Notes under the pieces: generated by a model
The model's input: only the letters and a program-made list of their open reading frames with translations
Database searches by the model: none
What the model was told of the DNA's origin: nothing
Shown: piece after piece, positions 24,911 to 32,969 of the stretch
Layout of the letters: every line of letters begins with the position of its first letter
Numbering within the stretch: position 1 is the first letter of the stretch
Position numbers and translations under genes: made by a program
NCBI GenBank assembly: GCA_033765305.1
Contig: JANRID010000018.1
Coordinates: 1-64,000 of the forward strand
DNA: 64,000 nt
Reading direction: 5' to 3'
DNA from: RDXT01 sp033765305
GTDB taxonomy: Bacteria; Bacteroidota; Bacteroidia; J057

Positions 24911-25732
24911 CTATCCGGGGTTGGGCTGAAAAAAAGCATACCGGTACGCTTCGTCGCCAGAGGCCCAGCTGCCGGAAAATTCCGGATGCGCAAACGGATC
25001 CGGCGCTCCGCCGGTTTCGCCCAGGGCCCAGAGGGGAGTCTCAGGGCCCAGCTCGCAGAGCTGCAGGACGGTTTCCAGGAAATACTGCTGATCATCGGGC
25101 CGGAACACCGGCAGTTGGTTGCAGAAGTGCAGCCTTCCGTGCCGGACAGCGGTCATCAGCGCGCCGCCGTCGCCGGGCAGCAGGAGGATGGCATTGCGCC
25201 CGCCCGCAAGCCGGAGCGCAAGGGGAATGGCCAGCTGGGCCAGATGCCCAAGCCAGAAATGCCGCAGGTACTGCCGGAGCAGGTGCCGCAGGCCCGGATC
25301 GAGGGTGGTAAGCAGCAGCGCGCCCGCCTCGTCGACCGGCAGTTCGAGCAGCTCCTCCTCAAAAGCCAGGTCGTCGAGCAGCAGCCGGGTCACCCGGATG
25401 CGGTCCTGAAGGGTCAGCTGGCCGGCAGGCAGCAGGGTAAAAGGGGTTTCGCCCAGATAGACCCGCACCTCCACATGAGGCTCCCGGAGCAGGGTTTCGC
25501 GCTCCAGCAGGAGGCGCAGAAACATCAGGGGGCTCAGCCCCGGATCGCCGATGTACTCGTGGCAGGCCATGAGCTGCTCCTCCGGCCCCGTCCATACGGC
25601 AAACACCCGCCGGGGCTGCAGATACAGCAGCAGGCGGCAGAGGGCCCGGTGAGGCCCCTGTTCCGGATAGGCCGCCAGCAGGCGGGTCTGGTATGGTAAG
25701 TACTCCGGCACGGATAGGCCCGTGAAATACAC
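24911..25732 (-). CDS. DUF3822-like protein
   Basis: 273 residues, soluble, without signal peptide. The pattern LLYLQPRRVFAVWTG in the first third, VRVYLGETPFTLLPAGQLT and two actin-like or beta-rich halves fit the DUF3822 family, which is a Bacteroidota family of unknown function (recognition by pattern, moderate). Frequently seen near RNA or phosphohexomutase genes. It converges with glmM with no gap. Confidence 0.6.
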   Translation of the reverse strand: MYFTGLSVPEYLPYQTRLLAAYPEQGPHRALCRLLLYLQPRRVFAVWTGPEEQLMACHEYIGDPGLSPLMFLRLLLERETLLREPHVEVRVYLGETPFTLLPAGQLTLQDRIRVTRLLLDDLAFEEELLELPVDEAGALLLTTLDPGLRHLLRQYLRHFWLGHLAQLAIPLALRLAGGRNAILLLPGDGGALMTAVRHGRLHFCNQLPVFRPDDQQYFLETVLQLCELGPETPLWALGETGGAPDPFAHPEFSGSWASGDEAYRYAFFQPNPG

Positions 25733-25781
25733 GTCTGATCAACAGCCGGATTCAGCATCCCGGCAGTGCGCGTCAAAGTAC

Positions 25782-25880
25782 TAGGTTTGTTTTGGTTTTC
25801 AAATCCGATCTCTTCCGGCACTGAAAACCAGAACGCTTTTTTTTCGTTCTGAGTGTAACAGGAGGCCCGATCACCGGGCC
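25782..25880 (+). promoter_or_regulatory. Promoter and leader of the next beta-barrel gene
   Basis: TAGGTTTG at 25782-25789 fits the -7 consensus. The leader holds two perfect hairpins: CAGAACG/CGTTCTG (25829-25851, with a C-T8 run as loop) and GGCCCG/CGGGCC (25864-25880). The first resembles a small terminator or attenuator. No -33 match is clear. Confidence 0.35.
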
Positions 25881-25908
25881 GGCATTCACCTTAGCCCCGC
25901 ACCGACGT

Positions 25909-26544
25909 ATGCAAACGCTCCGAATCCTGATTCTCGCCGTCCTCACGACGGGCTCGCTTTCGCTCCGCGCCCAGTTTACCGATAAGCTGGTGCCGCACTT
26001 CGGCTTCATGTGGGAATTTGCCACCGCAGAAGAGGCCCCTGAGCAGACGGTTGTCTTCGAGGATTTTTACAACTTCAACATCGGCTCCTACATTGCCCTG
26101 TGGCACCGGAACGATGTGGTGAGCGTAGGGATCGATCCGAGCGTGCAGATGGGGGTGAATTTTATCCTCGTCCCTACGTCCACCGGCGGTGCCCGCGCGC
26201 GGATCAACTATACGGTCCAGACGCCGGTATTTGCCATGATGCGGCTCGGGGCGCTGGCAACCAAGTACAACGAGCAAGGCGTCGGCATCGGGCTGGGGGT
26301 CGGCGGCAATTACACCTACTTCAACCAGCAGATCGGCATTAACCAGCGCCGCATGGCCGGATTTCTGAATCCCAGCGCAGTAGCCGAGCTGACCATCCGC
26401 ACCCGCGGCAATCCGCTCACCGGCCGCCTGCATTTCGCCCTGGACAAAACCAACAGCCTCCTGAAAATCAACACCAACGGAGTCATCTCTGAAATTCAGT
26501 TCCCGATGGGCAACTTCGGCTTCGGCCTGCTCTACGGATTCTGA
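25909..26544 (+). CDS. Exported outer-membrane beta-barrel-like protein, unknown function
   Basis: 211 residues with signal peptide (LILAVLTTGSLSLRAQ, AxA-like cleavage), then alternating hydrophobic strands (VVSVGIDPSVQMGVNFILV, FAMMRLGALATKY, GVGIGLGVGGNYTYF) and a final strand GFGLLYGF, which suits a C-terminal barrel strand. No known domain is identified. It is monocistronic, with its own promoter candidate and a clean terminator. Confidence 0.65.
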   Translation: MQTLRILILAVLTTGSLSLRAQFTDKLVPHFGFMWEFATAEEAPEQTVVFEDFYNFNIGSYIALWHRNDVVSVGIDPSVQMGVNFILVPTSTGGARARINYTVQTPVFAMMRLGALATKYNEQGVGIGLGVGGNYTYFNQQIGINQRRMAGFLNPSAVAELTIRTRGNPLTGRLHFALDKTNSLLKINTNGVISEIQFPMGNFGFGLLYGF

Positions 26545-26561
26545 TCCCGTTTCCGGTATAC

Positions 26562-26597
26562 ACGGCCCTGGCTCCGCCAAAGTCAGGGCCGTTTTTT
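26562..26597 (+). terminator. Rho-independent terminator
   Basis: A 9-bp perfect stem (ACGGCCCTG 26562-26570 with CAGGGCCGT 26584-26592), extendable inward by three pairs, is followed by TTTTTT to 26597. It lies 18 bases after the stop. Confidence 0.85.
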
Positions 26598-26671
26598 CGT
26601 GCCCGTTATTTTGGTTTTTCAGGCAGGGCCGGATAACTTTAGCCCGTCTTCTTACCTCTCTCCTCGAACCC

Positions 26672-27547
26672 ATGAGCATTCTGGTTAATAAGGACTCCCG
26701 GGTCATCGTGCAAGGCTTCACCGGCAAGGAAGGCTCCTTCCATGCCCAGCAGATGATCGAGTACGGCACCCAGGTCGTCGGCGGCGTGACGCCCGGCAAA
26801 GGCGGATCCACCCACCTGGATCGCCCGATTTACAACACGGTGTACGATGCCGTCGAACAGGCCCAGGCCAATGTATCTATCATCTTCGTGCCGCCGCCCT
26901 ACGCGGCAGAAGCGATCATGGAGGCCGCAGATGCCGGGATCGATCTGATCGTTGCCATCACGGAAGGCATTCCCGTCCAGGATATGGTGTATGCCAAGAA
27001 ATACGTCCAGGACCGCGGCCTGCGCCTCATCGGCCCCAACTGCCCCGGTGTCATTACCCCCGGAGAATGCAAACTGGGCATCATGCCGGGCTTCATCCAC
27101 CGCCGCGGCAGCGTCGGCATCGTCAGCCGCTCCGGCACCCTTACCTATGAGGCAGTGGATCAGGTGACCAAAATCGGCCTCGGCCAGTCCACCTGCGTAG
27201 GCATCGGCGGCGACCCGGTCGTCGGGTCCACCCACCTGGACATCATCAAGCTCTTCAATGAGGACCCCGAAACCGAAGGGGTGATCATGATCGGCGAAAT
27301 CGGGGGCAGCAACGAGGAGATCGCTGCCGAATGGATCAAGGATCACATGACCAAGCCGGTCGTAGGCTTCATCGCCGGCCAGACGGCTCCGCCCGGACGC
27401 CGCATGGGCCATGCCGGCGCCATCATCTCCGGCGGCAAAGGCACGGCGCAGGCCAAGATGAAGGTGATGGCGGAATGCGGCATCCATGTCGTGGATACCC
27501 CCGCCGAACTGGGCCTGACCATCGCCCGCGCCCTCGGCAAAGCCTGA
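26672..27547 (+). CDS. sucD: Succinyl-CoA synthetase (ligase) alpha subunit
   Basis: 291 residues, the normal length. The N-terminal CoA-binding Rossmann fold is VIVQGFTGKEG, SVGIVSRSGTLTYE is the family motif, and the phosphohistidine is H247 in GRRMGHAGAII, with ISGGKGTA following. Together with SucC it interconverts succinyl-CoA and succinate with NTP formation in the TCA cycle. The beta subunit is not adjacent, a split that is common in Bacteroidota. A hairpin follows the gene. Confidence 0.95.
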   Translation: MSILVNKDSRVIVQGFTGKEGSFHAQQMIEYGTQVVGGVTPGKGGSTHLDRPIYNTVYDAVEQAQANVSIIFVPPPYAAEAIMEAADAGIDLIVAITEGIPVQDMVYAKKYVQDRGLRLIGPNCPGVITPGECKLGIMPGFIHRRGSVGIVSRSGTLTYEAVDQVTKIGLGQSTCVGIGGDPVVGSTHLDIIKLFNEDPETEGVIMIGEIGGSNEEIAAEWIKDHMTKPVVGFIAGQTAPPGRRMGHAGAIISGGKGTAQAKMKVMAECGIHVVDTPAELGLTIARALGKA

Positions 27548-27571
27548 CTCAACTGTGCATCTGATATCCTG

Positions 27572-27602
27572 CGGGAGCGTCCGGGACCGGGCGCTCCCGT
27601 TT
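27572..27602 (+). terminator. Terminator-like hairpin after sucD
   Basis: An 8-bp perfect stem (CGGGAGCG 27572-27579, CGCTCCCG 27592-27599) with a 12-base GC-rich loop is followed by TTTG, 24 bases after the sucD stop. Confidence 0.6.
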
Positions 27603-27700
27603 GCGTATAGTGCGCACGGATATACAGCCGGCCTGCACGGATGCTCATTCCGGTCCGCTGAAGTCCGATCCCTTGCTATATTACCTGAAATACCGTGTAC

Positions 27701-28279
27701 ATGAAGCATCTGATCCACTTCTTAGCTGCCCTGCTGGCAGCCTCCAGCCTGCATGCGCAGGCACCCTTTCAGATCGGCCTCGAATCTGCCCCGGGTATTA
27801 TGCGCTTCGGCAGCGGCGATCTCACCGGCGCGGCCCTGCGGAGCGAGCTCATCGTCCCCCTCAGCCGGCATCTGCGCCTGCTGCCCGGCCTGAGTCTGGC
27901 AGAAGGCGGCCGCACCGGGCCTGACCTTTGGGAGTTCCGGCATGTATCGGCAGCTACGGCCGATGCGCACCTGCAGTGGCTGCCCTTTTCTTTCTCGCCC
28001 CGCCATGAACTGTCCCTGCTGGGCGGCGGCTCGCTGCGAGCCCACCGCTATGAGTATGCCACCGGCTATTCGACCTTCATCGATCAGAACGGTCAGCTGC
28101 TGCGGGTCTACGATCTGCCTGCCATGGAACGGGAAGTCTCGGCTGGCTGGTCGGCTGGCCTTCAGTATCAATATGTGGCAGGCCGCTTTCATATCGGCCC
28201 GCGCGCGCTGCTGCAGTCCTACCTCAACGGCGACCTGAACGTGTCGCTTTGGATGACGGCGGGCATTCGCCTCTACTGA
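27701..28279 (+). CDS. Outer-membrane beta-barrel-like protein, unknown function
   Basis: 192 residues with a signal peptide (KHLIHFLAALLAASSLHAQ). The rest is made of alternating strands with aromatic ends (LRLLPGLSLAEG, HELSLLGGGSLRAHRY, GLQYQYVAGRFHIGPRALL, LWMTAGIRLY), an 8-stranded-barrel pattern. An ATG at 27695 would add two residues. Function unknown; probably a surface or structural porin-like protein. Confidence 0.65.
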   Translation: MKHLIHFLAALLAASSLHAQAPFQIGLESAPGIMRFGSGDLTGAALRSELIVPLSRHLRLLPGLSLAEGGRTGPDLWEFRHVSAATADAHLQWLPFSFSPRHELSLLGGGSLRAHRYEYATGYSTFIDQNGQLLRVYDLPAMEREVSAGWSAGLQYQYVAGRFHIGPRALLQSYLNGDLNVSLWMTAGIRLY

Positions 28280-28284
28280 CCCAA

Positions 28285-28330
28285 GCACAAGACCGGGGCC
28301 GCCTGCATCCTCAGGGGCCCCGGCCTGTGC
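28285..28330. terminator. Bidirectional hairpin between convergent genes
   Basis: Outer arms GCACA/TGTGC (28285-28289 / 28326-28330) and an inner stem CCGGGGCC/GGCCCCGG (28293-28300 / 28316-28323) form a long interrupted hairpin exactly between two stop codons. Confidence 0.5.
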
Positions 28331-28343
28331 ACGCAGCATCCGG

Positions 28344-29147
28344 TCATTCCAGATCGAAGGAATAGTCCTGGCCGCGCCAGGTCAGCACGCCTTTTTTGTC
28401 GCAGGCGCCGTCGCCGTAATTGATGCTCAGCACCTCGCCCGTGGCGGCCGCTACGATCTGCTGCACGCCCGATACAGGGAATACATCTCCGCCCAGCATG
28501 CATTCCACCTTGACTGCCAGGGGCGTGACAATCGTCTCGGTGTAGGCGAGCCCGCTGCGGGTCACCCCGGTGCCGCTGCCGGTCACTTCGTACACAATCT
28601 CGGCCGGATTGAAGGAGCCCTCGCCTTCGGCCAGGGTCCAGGTGCGGGTGCCGTTGTAGCTTGCGGACGTTTCATCCTCGAAGGTGAGCTTGCCGCCCAC
28701 GATCCGGTACGAGAAGGTCAGCTTGCCTGCGGCATTCCGCGCAAATCCGTCGACGATCAGGGACCCTTCCACCTGCACCCCCTCTACGGTATAGTTGATG
28801 AAGGTATACGTAGCCTCGAAGCTGGGTGTGAAGCGGCGGCCTTCATAGTCCACGCGGATGATGCCGGCGCGGGTGCGCCCGTCGGGTCCGGTGCAGCCGC
28901 TGCCAAAGTCGACCGTCAGGCGGCGGGCCGCCGTATCGAGCGTGAGTGCCGCGCAGAGGTCGCTGGTCTTGTTCACCCCGGCATCGGCCATCGCCTGCTC
29001 TCCTACTGTAAACACATCGTCGAAGGCGGCAATCGCCTGGCTGTTGTCGCGGGCCGTGCCGTAGTCGGGGTCGCCATCGGGACCATCCGGTTTGCAGGCC
29101 GACAGGAAGCTCATCAGGAGAATGGAAGCAATCAGCAAATAGCGCAT
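28344..29147 (-). CDS. Lipoprotein of unknown function
   Basis: 267 residues; N-terminal lipobox LSAC (MRYLLIASILLMSFLSAC). The mature part is beta-rich and acidic, with Thr/Gly-rich strands such as TRAGIIRVDYEGRRFTP, GKLTFSYRIVGGKLTFED and two conserved-looking Cys in SDLCAAL and GSGCTG plus GDGACDKKG. It resembles large Bacteroidota surface lipoproteins without known function. Probably exported to the outer membrane. Confidence 0.6.
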   Translation of the reverse strand: MRYLLIASILLMSFLSACKPDGPDGDPDYGTARDNSQAIAAFDDVFTVGEQAMADAGVNKTSDLCAALTLDTAARRLTVDFGSGCTGPDGRTRAGIIRVDYEGRRFTPSFEATYTFINYTVEGVQVEGSLIVDGFARNAAGKLTFSYRIVGGKLTFEDETSASYNGTRTWTLAEGEGSFNPAEIVYEVTGSGTGVTRSGLAYTETIVTPLAVKVECMLGGDVFPVSGVQQIVAAATGEVLSINYGDGACDKKGVLTWRGQDYSFDLE

Positions 29148-29471
29148 AAGTCGAGAGAAGTTAGAACGTGTATGCCCCTCTTAACGGCAAGATCGGCATC
29201 CGGTGCATAGGATAAGCGCTGAAAAGTACCGGGGCGTTACATGGGCCGGATAGGAAATCCGGGGGTGCAGGCGGGGGGAAAGCGGGCGGCAGCCGGATAT
29301 TTAATACATTGATTTTCAGTAACATAACTTGATCTGCTTTTTGCGCCTTACGGATGCGGGAAGCCACACGGCGGCGCAGCCGGATTAGGAAGCGGCGGAA
29401 TTTGTGGTAGAACAGCGCCCGGGACCGGTCCATCTTTGCATCATCGGATTCCCGGTTAACCCTGACACGCG
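29148..29471. other. 324-base divergent intergenic region
   Basis: Nothing gene-like is credible. The middle (29290-29340) is AT-rich, and CATCTTTG at 29431-29438 is a 7/8 match to the -7 element for the rightward gene. Confidence 0.4.
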
Positions 29472-31196
29472 ATGAAACGGATCCCGCTCCTCCTCTCCGG
29501 CTTGCTGGCCTTCCTGCTTCCTGCCGGTGCGCATGCACAGTCCGCTGCGCGGCACTTCACCGGCATTACCGACGGCTCGGCAGGCCATATCCGCCCTACT
29601 CCGGACGGCGGCTACCTGCTTTCCGGCTCCTATGCGGTGAGCGCGCAGTGGGCCGGGATGTGTGTGGTCAAGCTCGACGGGCAGTTTCAGGTTCAATGGT
29701 CGAAGGTGCTGCAGAGCAGCGACGGGCACCTGGACTATGGCATCGATGCGGTTCCGACGCCCGACGGCGGCTTTGCGCTGCTGGGCGCCTACGACACCCA
29801 GCCCTGGAGCAGCCCGGTGCTGGCCAAGCTCGACTATGCGCTGCTGAAATTCGATGCGCAGGGCACCCTGCAGTGGGCGAAGCGCTACGGCGGCAGCCGC
29901 ACCGATCTGCCCTATGCCCTCAGCGTCACTTCCAGCGGCGGATTCCTTATTTCAGGCTACACCAGCCAGGGGACGGACCTGCTGGGCAATCCCAATCCGC
30001 TCATACTCAAGCTCGATGCTGCCGGCAGCGTCATCTGGTCGGCCTGGCAGCGCAATTTCACCCACAACCTGACCTTTGCCCTGCTGGCGCACCCCAGCTT
30101 TCAGATGAAAGCAATTGAAACGCAGGACGGCGGCTATTTCTACGCCATCTCGTCGGGTGAATGGGGGTACTTCGTCAAGCTGGATACTGCGGGCGGCATC
30201 GTCTGGCAGCAGCAGTGCCCGATGGGCGGCGCGGTCATGGGCGGCGAGGCCCAAAGCCTCTGGGGCGCAGCTGCCACCGGCGGCTTCATTGCCGACATCG
30301 AAGAACTGCCCAACGGCGATCTGGCCGTGCTGGGGAATGTGTTTTACCTCATCCTCCTCGGCCAGGGCCAGCAGGGCGGCGGGATCTACATCCCCGTAGC
30401 CTTCATCGCCCGGATGAGCGCCGCCGGCCAGGTGCAGCATGCCAGCGCCTTCTTTTACCTCAACGGCCAGCCGGGCAATGCCACCAACCTCTACGCCTCC
30501 GATTTCACCGCCCTGCCCAACGGCCATTTTCTGGTGACGGGCTCCATCGGCGGCAGCCAGGTATTTATGATGGAATACGACCCTTCGCTTTCCGGGCTCA
30601 ATCAGAGCAGCCTCTGGTGCCGGACCTACGGATATATGAATGCCGCCGGGTATCCCTACGACTACGATGTGCCTGCGCTGGCCCTCTCGCACCAGGGCGA
30701 CTACCTGAGCCTGTACGACAACTTTTTCCTGCATACGATCGATCATACCGCCCCAACAGCCGACGCCTGTTCGTATCCGCTGCAGGTTTCTTCGTTCCCC
30801 TTTCTTCCGGCCCTGAGTGTCGCCTCGGTCACGCTGGACCAGCTGAATGCTTCGTCAGCGGCTGCGTTCCAGAGCCAGGCGCTGGCCGTTGCAGACACGG
30901 CGCTGTGCGCGGGCACGGCGCAGTCCCGGCAGGATGATCTGCGGGCGCTTGCGCTGCGGGTCTATCCGAATCCGGCCTCGGAGGAGGTGCAGATCGAGGC
31001 GCCCTTCGCGGCGCCGGCCCAGGCCGAGCTGCGCATCCTGGATGCTGCCGGGCGATGCCTCCACCGGGAGGCACGCCGGGTGCAGCCGGGCGAAGCCCTG
31101 CGCCTGCGGGTGGCCGGCCTGCCGCCGGGCTGGTACCTGGTCCGGATCCAAGGGGAACGGGAAGCTGCCGCAGCACCGCTGATTATCACCCGTTGA
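29472..31196 (+). CDS. T9SS-secreted protein with repeated PDGGxLxxG motifs
   Basis: 574 residues. A signal peptide (MKRIPLLLSGLLAFLLPAGAHAQ) is followed by repeats of the type PDGGYLLSGSY, PDGGFALLGAY, SGGFLISGYT and QDGGYFYAISS with LQWAKRYGG-type strands between, a propeller-like pattern. The final about 80 residues form a Por secretion C-terminal domain: VYPNPASEEVQIE, then GRCLHREAR and LPPGWYLVRI. It should cross the outer membrane by T9SS and be cleaved or anchored there. Activity unknown. The neighbouring 564-residue protein has the same plan. Confidence 0.8.
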   Translation: MKRIPLLLSGLLAFLLPAGAHAQSAARHFTGITDGSAGHIRPTPDGGYLLSGSYAVSAQWAGMCVVKLDGQFQVQWSKVLQSSDGHLDYGIDAVPTPDGGFALLGAYDTQPWSSPVLAKLDYALLKFDAQGTLQWAKRYGGSRTDLPYALSVTSSGGFLISGYTSQGTDLLGNPNPLILKLDAAGSVIWSAWQRNFTHNLTFALLAHPSFQMKAIETQDGGYFYAISSGEWGYFVKLDTAGGIVWQQQCPMGGAVMGGEAQSLWGAAATGGFIADIEELPNGDLAVLGNVFYLILLGQGQQGGGIYIPVAFIARMSAAGQVQHASAFFYLNGQPGNATNLYASDFTALPNGHFLVTGSIGGSQVFMMEYDPSLSGLNQSSLWCRTYGYMNAAGYPYDYDVPALALSHQGDYLSLYDNFFLHTIDHTAPTADACSYPLQVSSFPFLPALSVASVTLDQLNASSAAAFQSQALAVADTALCAGTAQSRQDDLRALALRVYPNPASEEVQIEAPFAAPAQAELRILDAAGRCLHREARRVQPGEALRLRVAGLPPGWYLVRIQGEREAAAAPLIITR

Positions 31197-31274
31197 TGCG
31201 GGAACCTGGCAGGGGCAGCGCTTGCGCTGCTCCTGCTCTTTTTTCGTACTTTACCCCATCCGAACGTGCTGCCT

Positions 31275-32969
31275 ATGCGCCTCCGCTGTCTGCCGATCTG
31301 CATCTGCCTGCTGCTTTCCGCCGCCGGTGCCCTGCCCCTGCCGGGACAGGGATTTCAGTTTCTCCGGCTGGACAACCTCCGGATTCCGGACGGTTCGCTG
31401 AACATGATCCGGACGCAGGAGGGCAATTTCGTATCGGCAGGCTATTGGGAAGACCGCGCATGGATGGCCCGCTTCAACGCCTGCGGTGCGCTGGTCTGGA
31501 GCGAGACTTACCGCCGGGGCCAAAGCCAGCCCCGGATGCACGACCTGCTGGAACTGCCCGATGGGCGGCTGATCGCTGCCGGGCTGCGCGACACCCTGCA
31601 GCCCATTCCGGAACTGGGGCGGCTGCCCGTGACCTGGCTGCTGGAAACCGATCCCTGCGGCGAGGTGCTCCGCGAGCGCATCCTCACCTTCCCCGCCAGC
31701 GGCGTGCCGGCACCCTTCGAGGTATGGAGCCCCTCGGCGGGCTATGCGATCGATACCGCCCTGGGCGGCGGCTATTTCTGTGCCGGGCAGGCGCTGCCCC
31801 TCTCGGTCGGCAGCCTGATCCCGCTGAATGTGCAGGCGCGCAAGGCGCCTTTTCTCTGCCGCCTCGACGCAGACCTGCAGCCGGTGCAGTACAGCGTATT
31901 TCCGCAGATCCCCCAGGCCGACTCGCTGGTAGCCTATGATGTGCTTGCCTTGCCCGACGGCGGTGCCATAATTGCCGGCGCCTGGTTTGATGCGGCGCAG
32001 GACTCCAATTACATTTTCGCCATCCGCACCGACGCCCAGCTCAATCCCGTCTGGCAGCGCAAGTGGTACGGCGCGCCTACCCAGCTCAATCTCTCCGGCC
32101 AGCTGGTCAACTACAGCTTTTACCACACCGGCACCAGCCTCGCGCTCACCCCCTCGGGCACCGTCATCCTCGGCGGAACACGCTTCGTGTATTCGCTCGA
32201 TTTTCTGGATGCCTTTCTCATCGAAATCGATCCGGCCAGCGGCACGCGGCTGCGCGAGCGCCGCTTCCCCAACTGGGGCCTCGACATCGGCCTGCGCGTG
32301 CGCACGTACGCGAACGGCATCCTGTTTTCGGGCGGCCAGGCGGTGTATGACGGCACCGGATGGGCGCTCGCATCCGTAGTCCACGAAACCGACCTGCAGC
32401 TGGCGCCCCGCGCCACCTACCTCTACACGGACAGCAGCGAATATTTCTACCTTGCCACTTCGATCATCCCGCTGGACAGCCTGGCCGGGCAGCGGCATGC
32501 TCTGGCGGGGGTGCGCTACCTGTCGCCCGGCGGCATCACGCTGGACAGCTCCAACAGCATCGTCTTCCTCAATGCCGCCGTGGCCGACAACCTGCCGCTC
32601 ACGCCGGAGTATTACGGCGGCGTCATTGTGCAGATCGAAGACGTGAATGTGCGCGACACCATCGAATGCCGGCCTTCGGTGCTGCCGGCGGGCTGCCAGC
32701 CCTTGTCCACGGGCATCCGGCTGGCGGCGGTTCCGGGGCGGCTCCGGGCCTATCCCAATCCGGCGCAGGACCTGCTGCGCCTGGAGCTGCCGGCGGCGCT
32801 CAGCCGCCCGGCGCAGGCCGTGCTGACCGATCCGCTCGGCCGGGCTGTGGCCCGCTTCGACCTGCGGCCCGGACTCCTGCATCCGGAGTTGAGCCTGGCC
32901 GGGCTTCCGCCCGGGGCATATGATCTGGAATTGGAGGGGCTGCGCTGCCGGCTGATCATCCGTCCGTAG
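31275..32969 (+). CDS. T9SS-secreted protein, paralogue of the upstream protein
   Basis: 564 residues from the ATG at 31275 (the GTG at 31266 would add three). Signal peptide (LPICICLLLSAAGALPLPGQ), then repeats of the type GNFVSAGYWEDRAWM, PDGRLIAAGLR, PDGGAIIAGAW and SGTVILGGT, as in the upstream gene, and a C-terminal sorting domain (LRAYPNPAQDLLRLELP then LPPGAYDLELEG). It probably arose by tandem duplication and divergence. It may form a secreted pair; enzymatic activity is not apparent. Confidence 0.8.
   Translation: MRLRCLPICICLLLSAAGALPLPGQGFQFLRLDNLRIPDGSLNMIRTQEGNFVSAGYWEDRAWMARFNACGALVWSETYRRGQSQPRMHDLLELPDGRLIAAGLRDTLQPIPELGRLPVTWLLETDPCGEVLRERILTFPASGVPAPFEVWSPSAGYAIDTALGGGYFCAGQALPLSVGSLIPLNVQARKAPFLCRLDADLQPVQYSVFPQIPQADSLVAYDVLALPDGGAIIAGAWFDAAQDSNYIFAIRTDAQLNPVWQRKWYGAPTQLNLSGQLVNYSFYHTGTSLALTPSGTVILGGTRFVYSLDFLDAFLIEIDPASGTRLRERRFPNWGLDIGLRVRTYANGILFSGGQAVYDGTGWALASVVHETDLQLAPRATYLYTDSSEYFYLATSIIPLDSLAGQRHALAGVRYLSPGGITLDSSNSIVFLNAAVADNLPLTPEYYGGVIVQIEDVNVRDTIECRPSVLPAGCQPLSTGIRLAAVPGRLRAYPNPAQDLLRLELPAALSRPAQAVLTDPLGRAVARFDLRPGLLHPELSLAGLPPGAYDLELEGLRCRLIIRP

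Noticed and set aside
25829..25851. Terminator for the minus-strand DUF3822-like gene
   Set aside because: The hairpin lies upstream of that gene's start (it reads leftward from 25732), so it cannot end its transcript; its T-run is in the loop.
29161..29538. Minus-strand 125-codon frame in the divergent gap
   Set aside because: Arg/Pro-rich peptide without signal or motif, and it overlaps the start of the T9SS gene.
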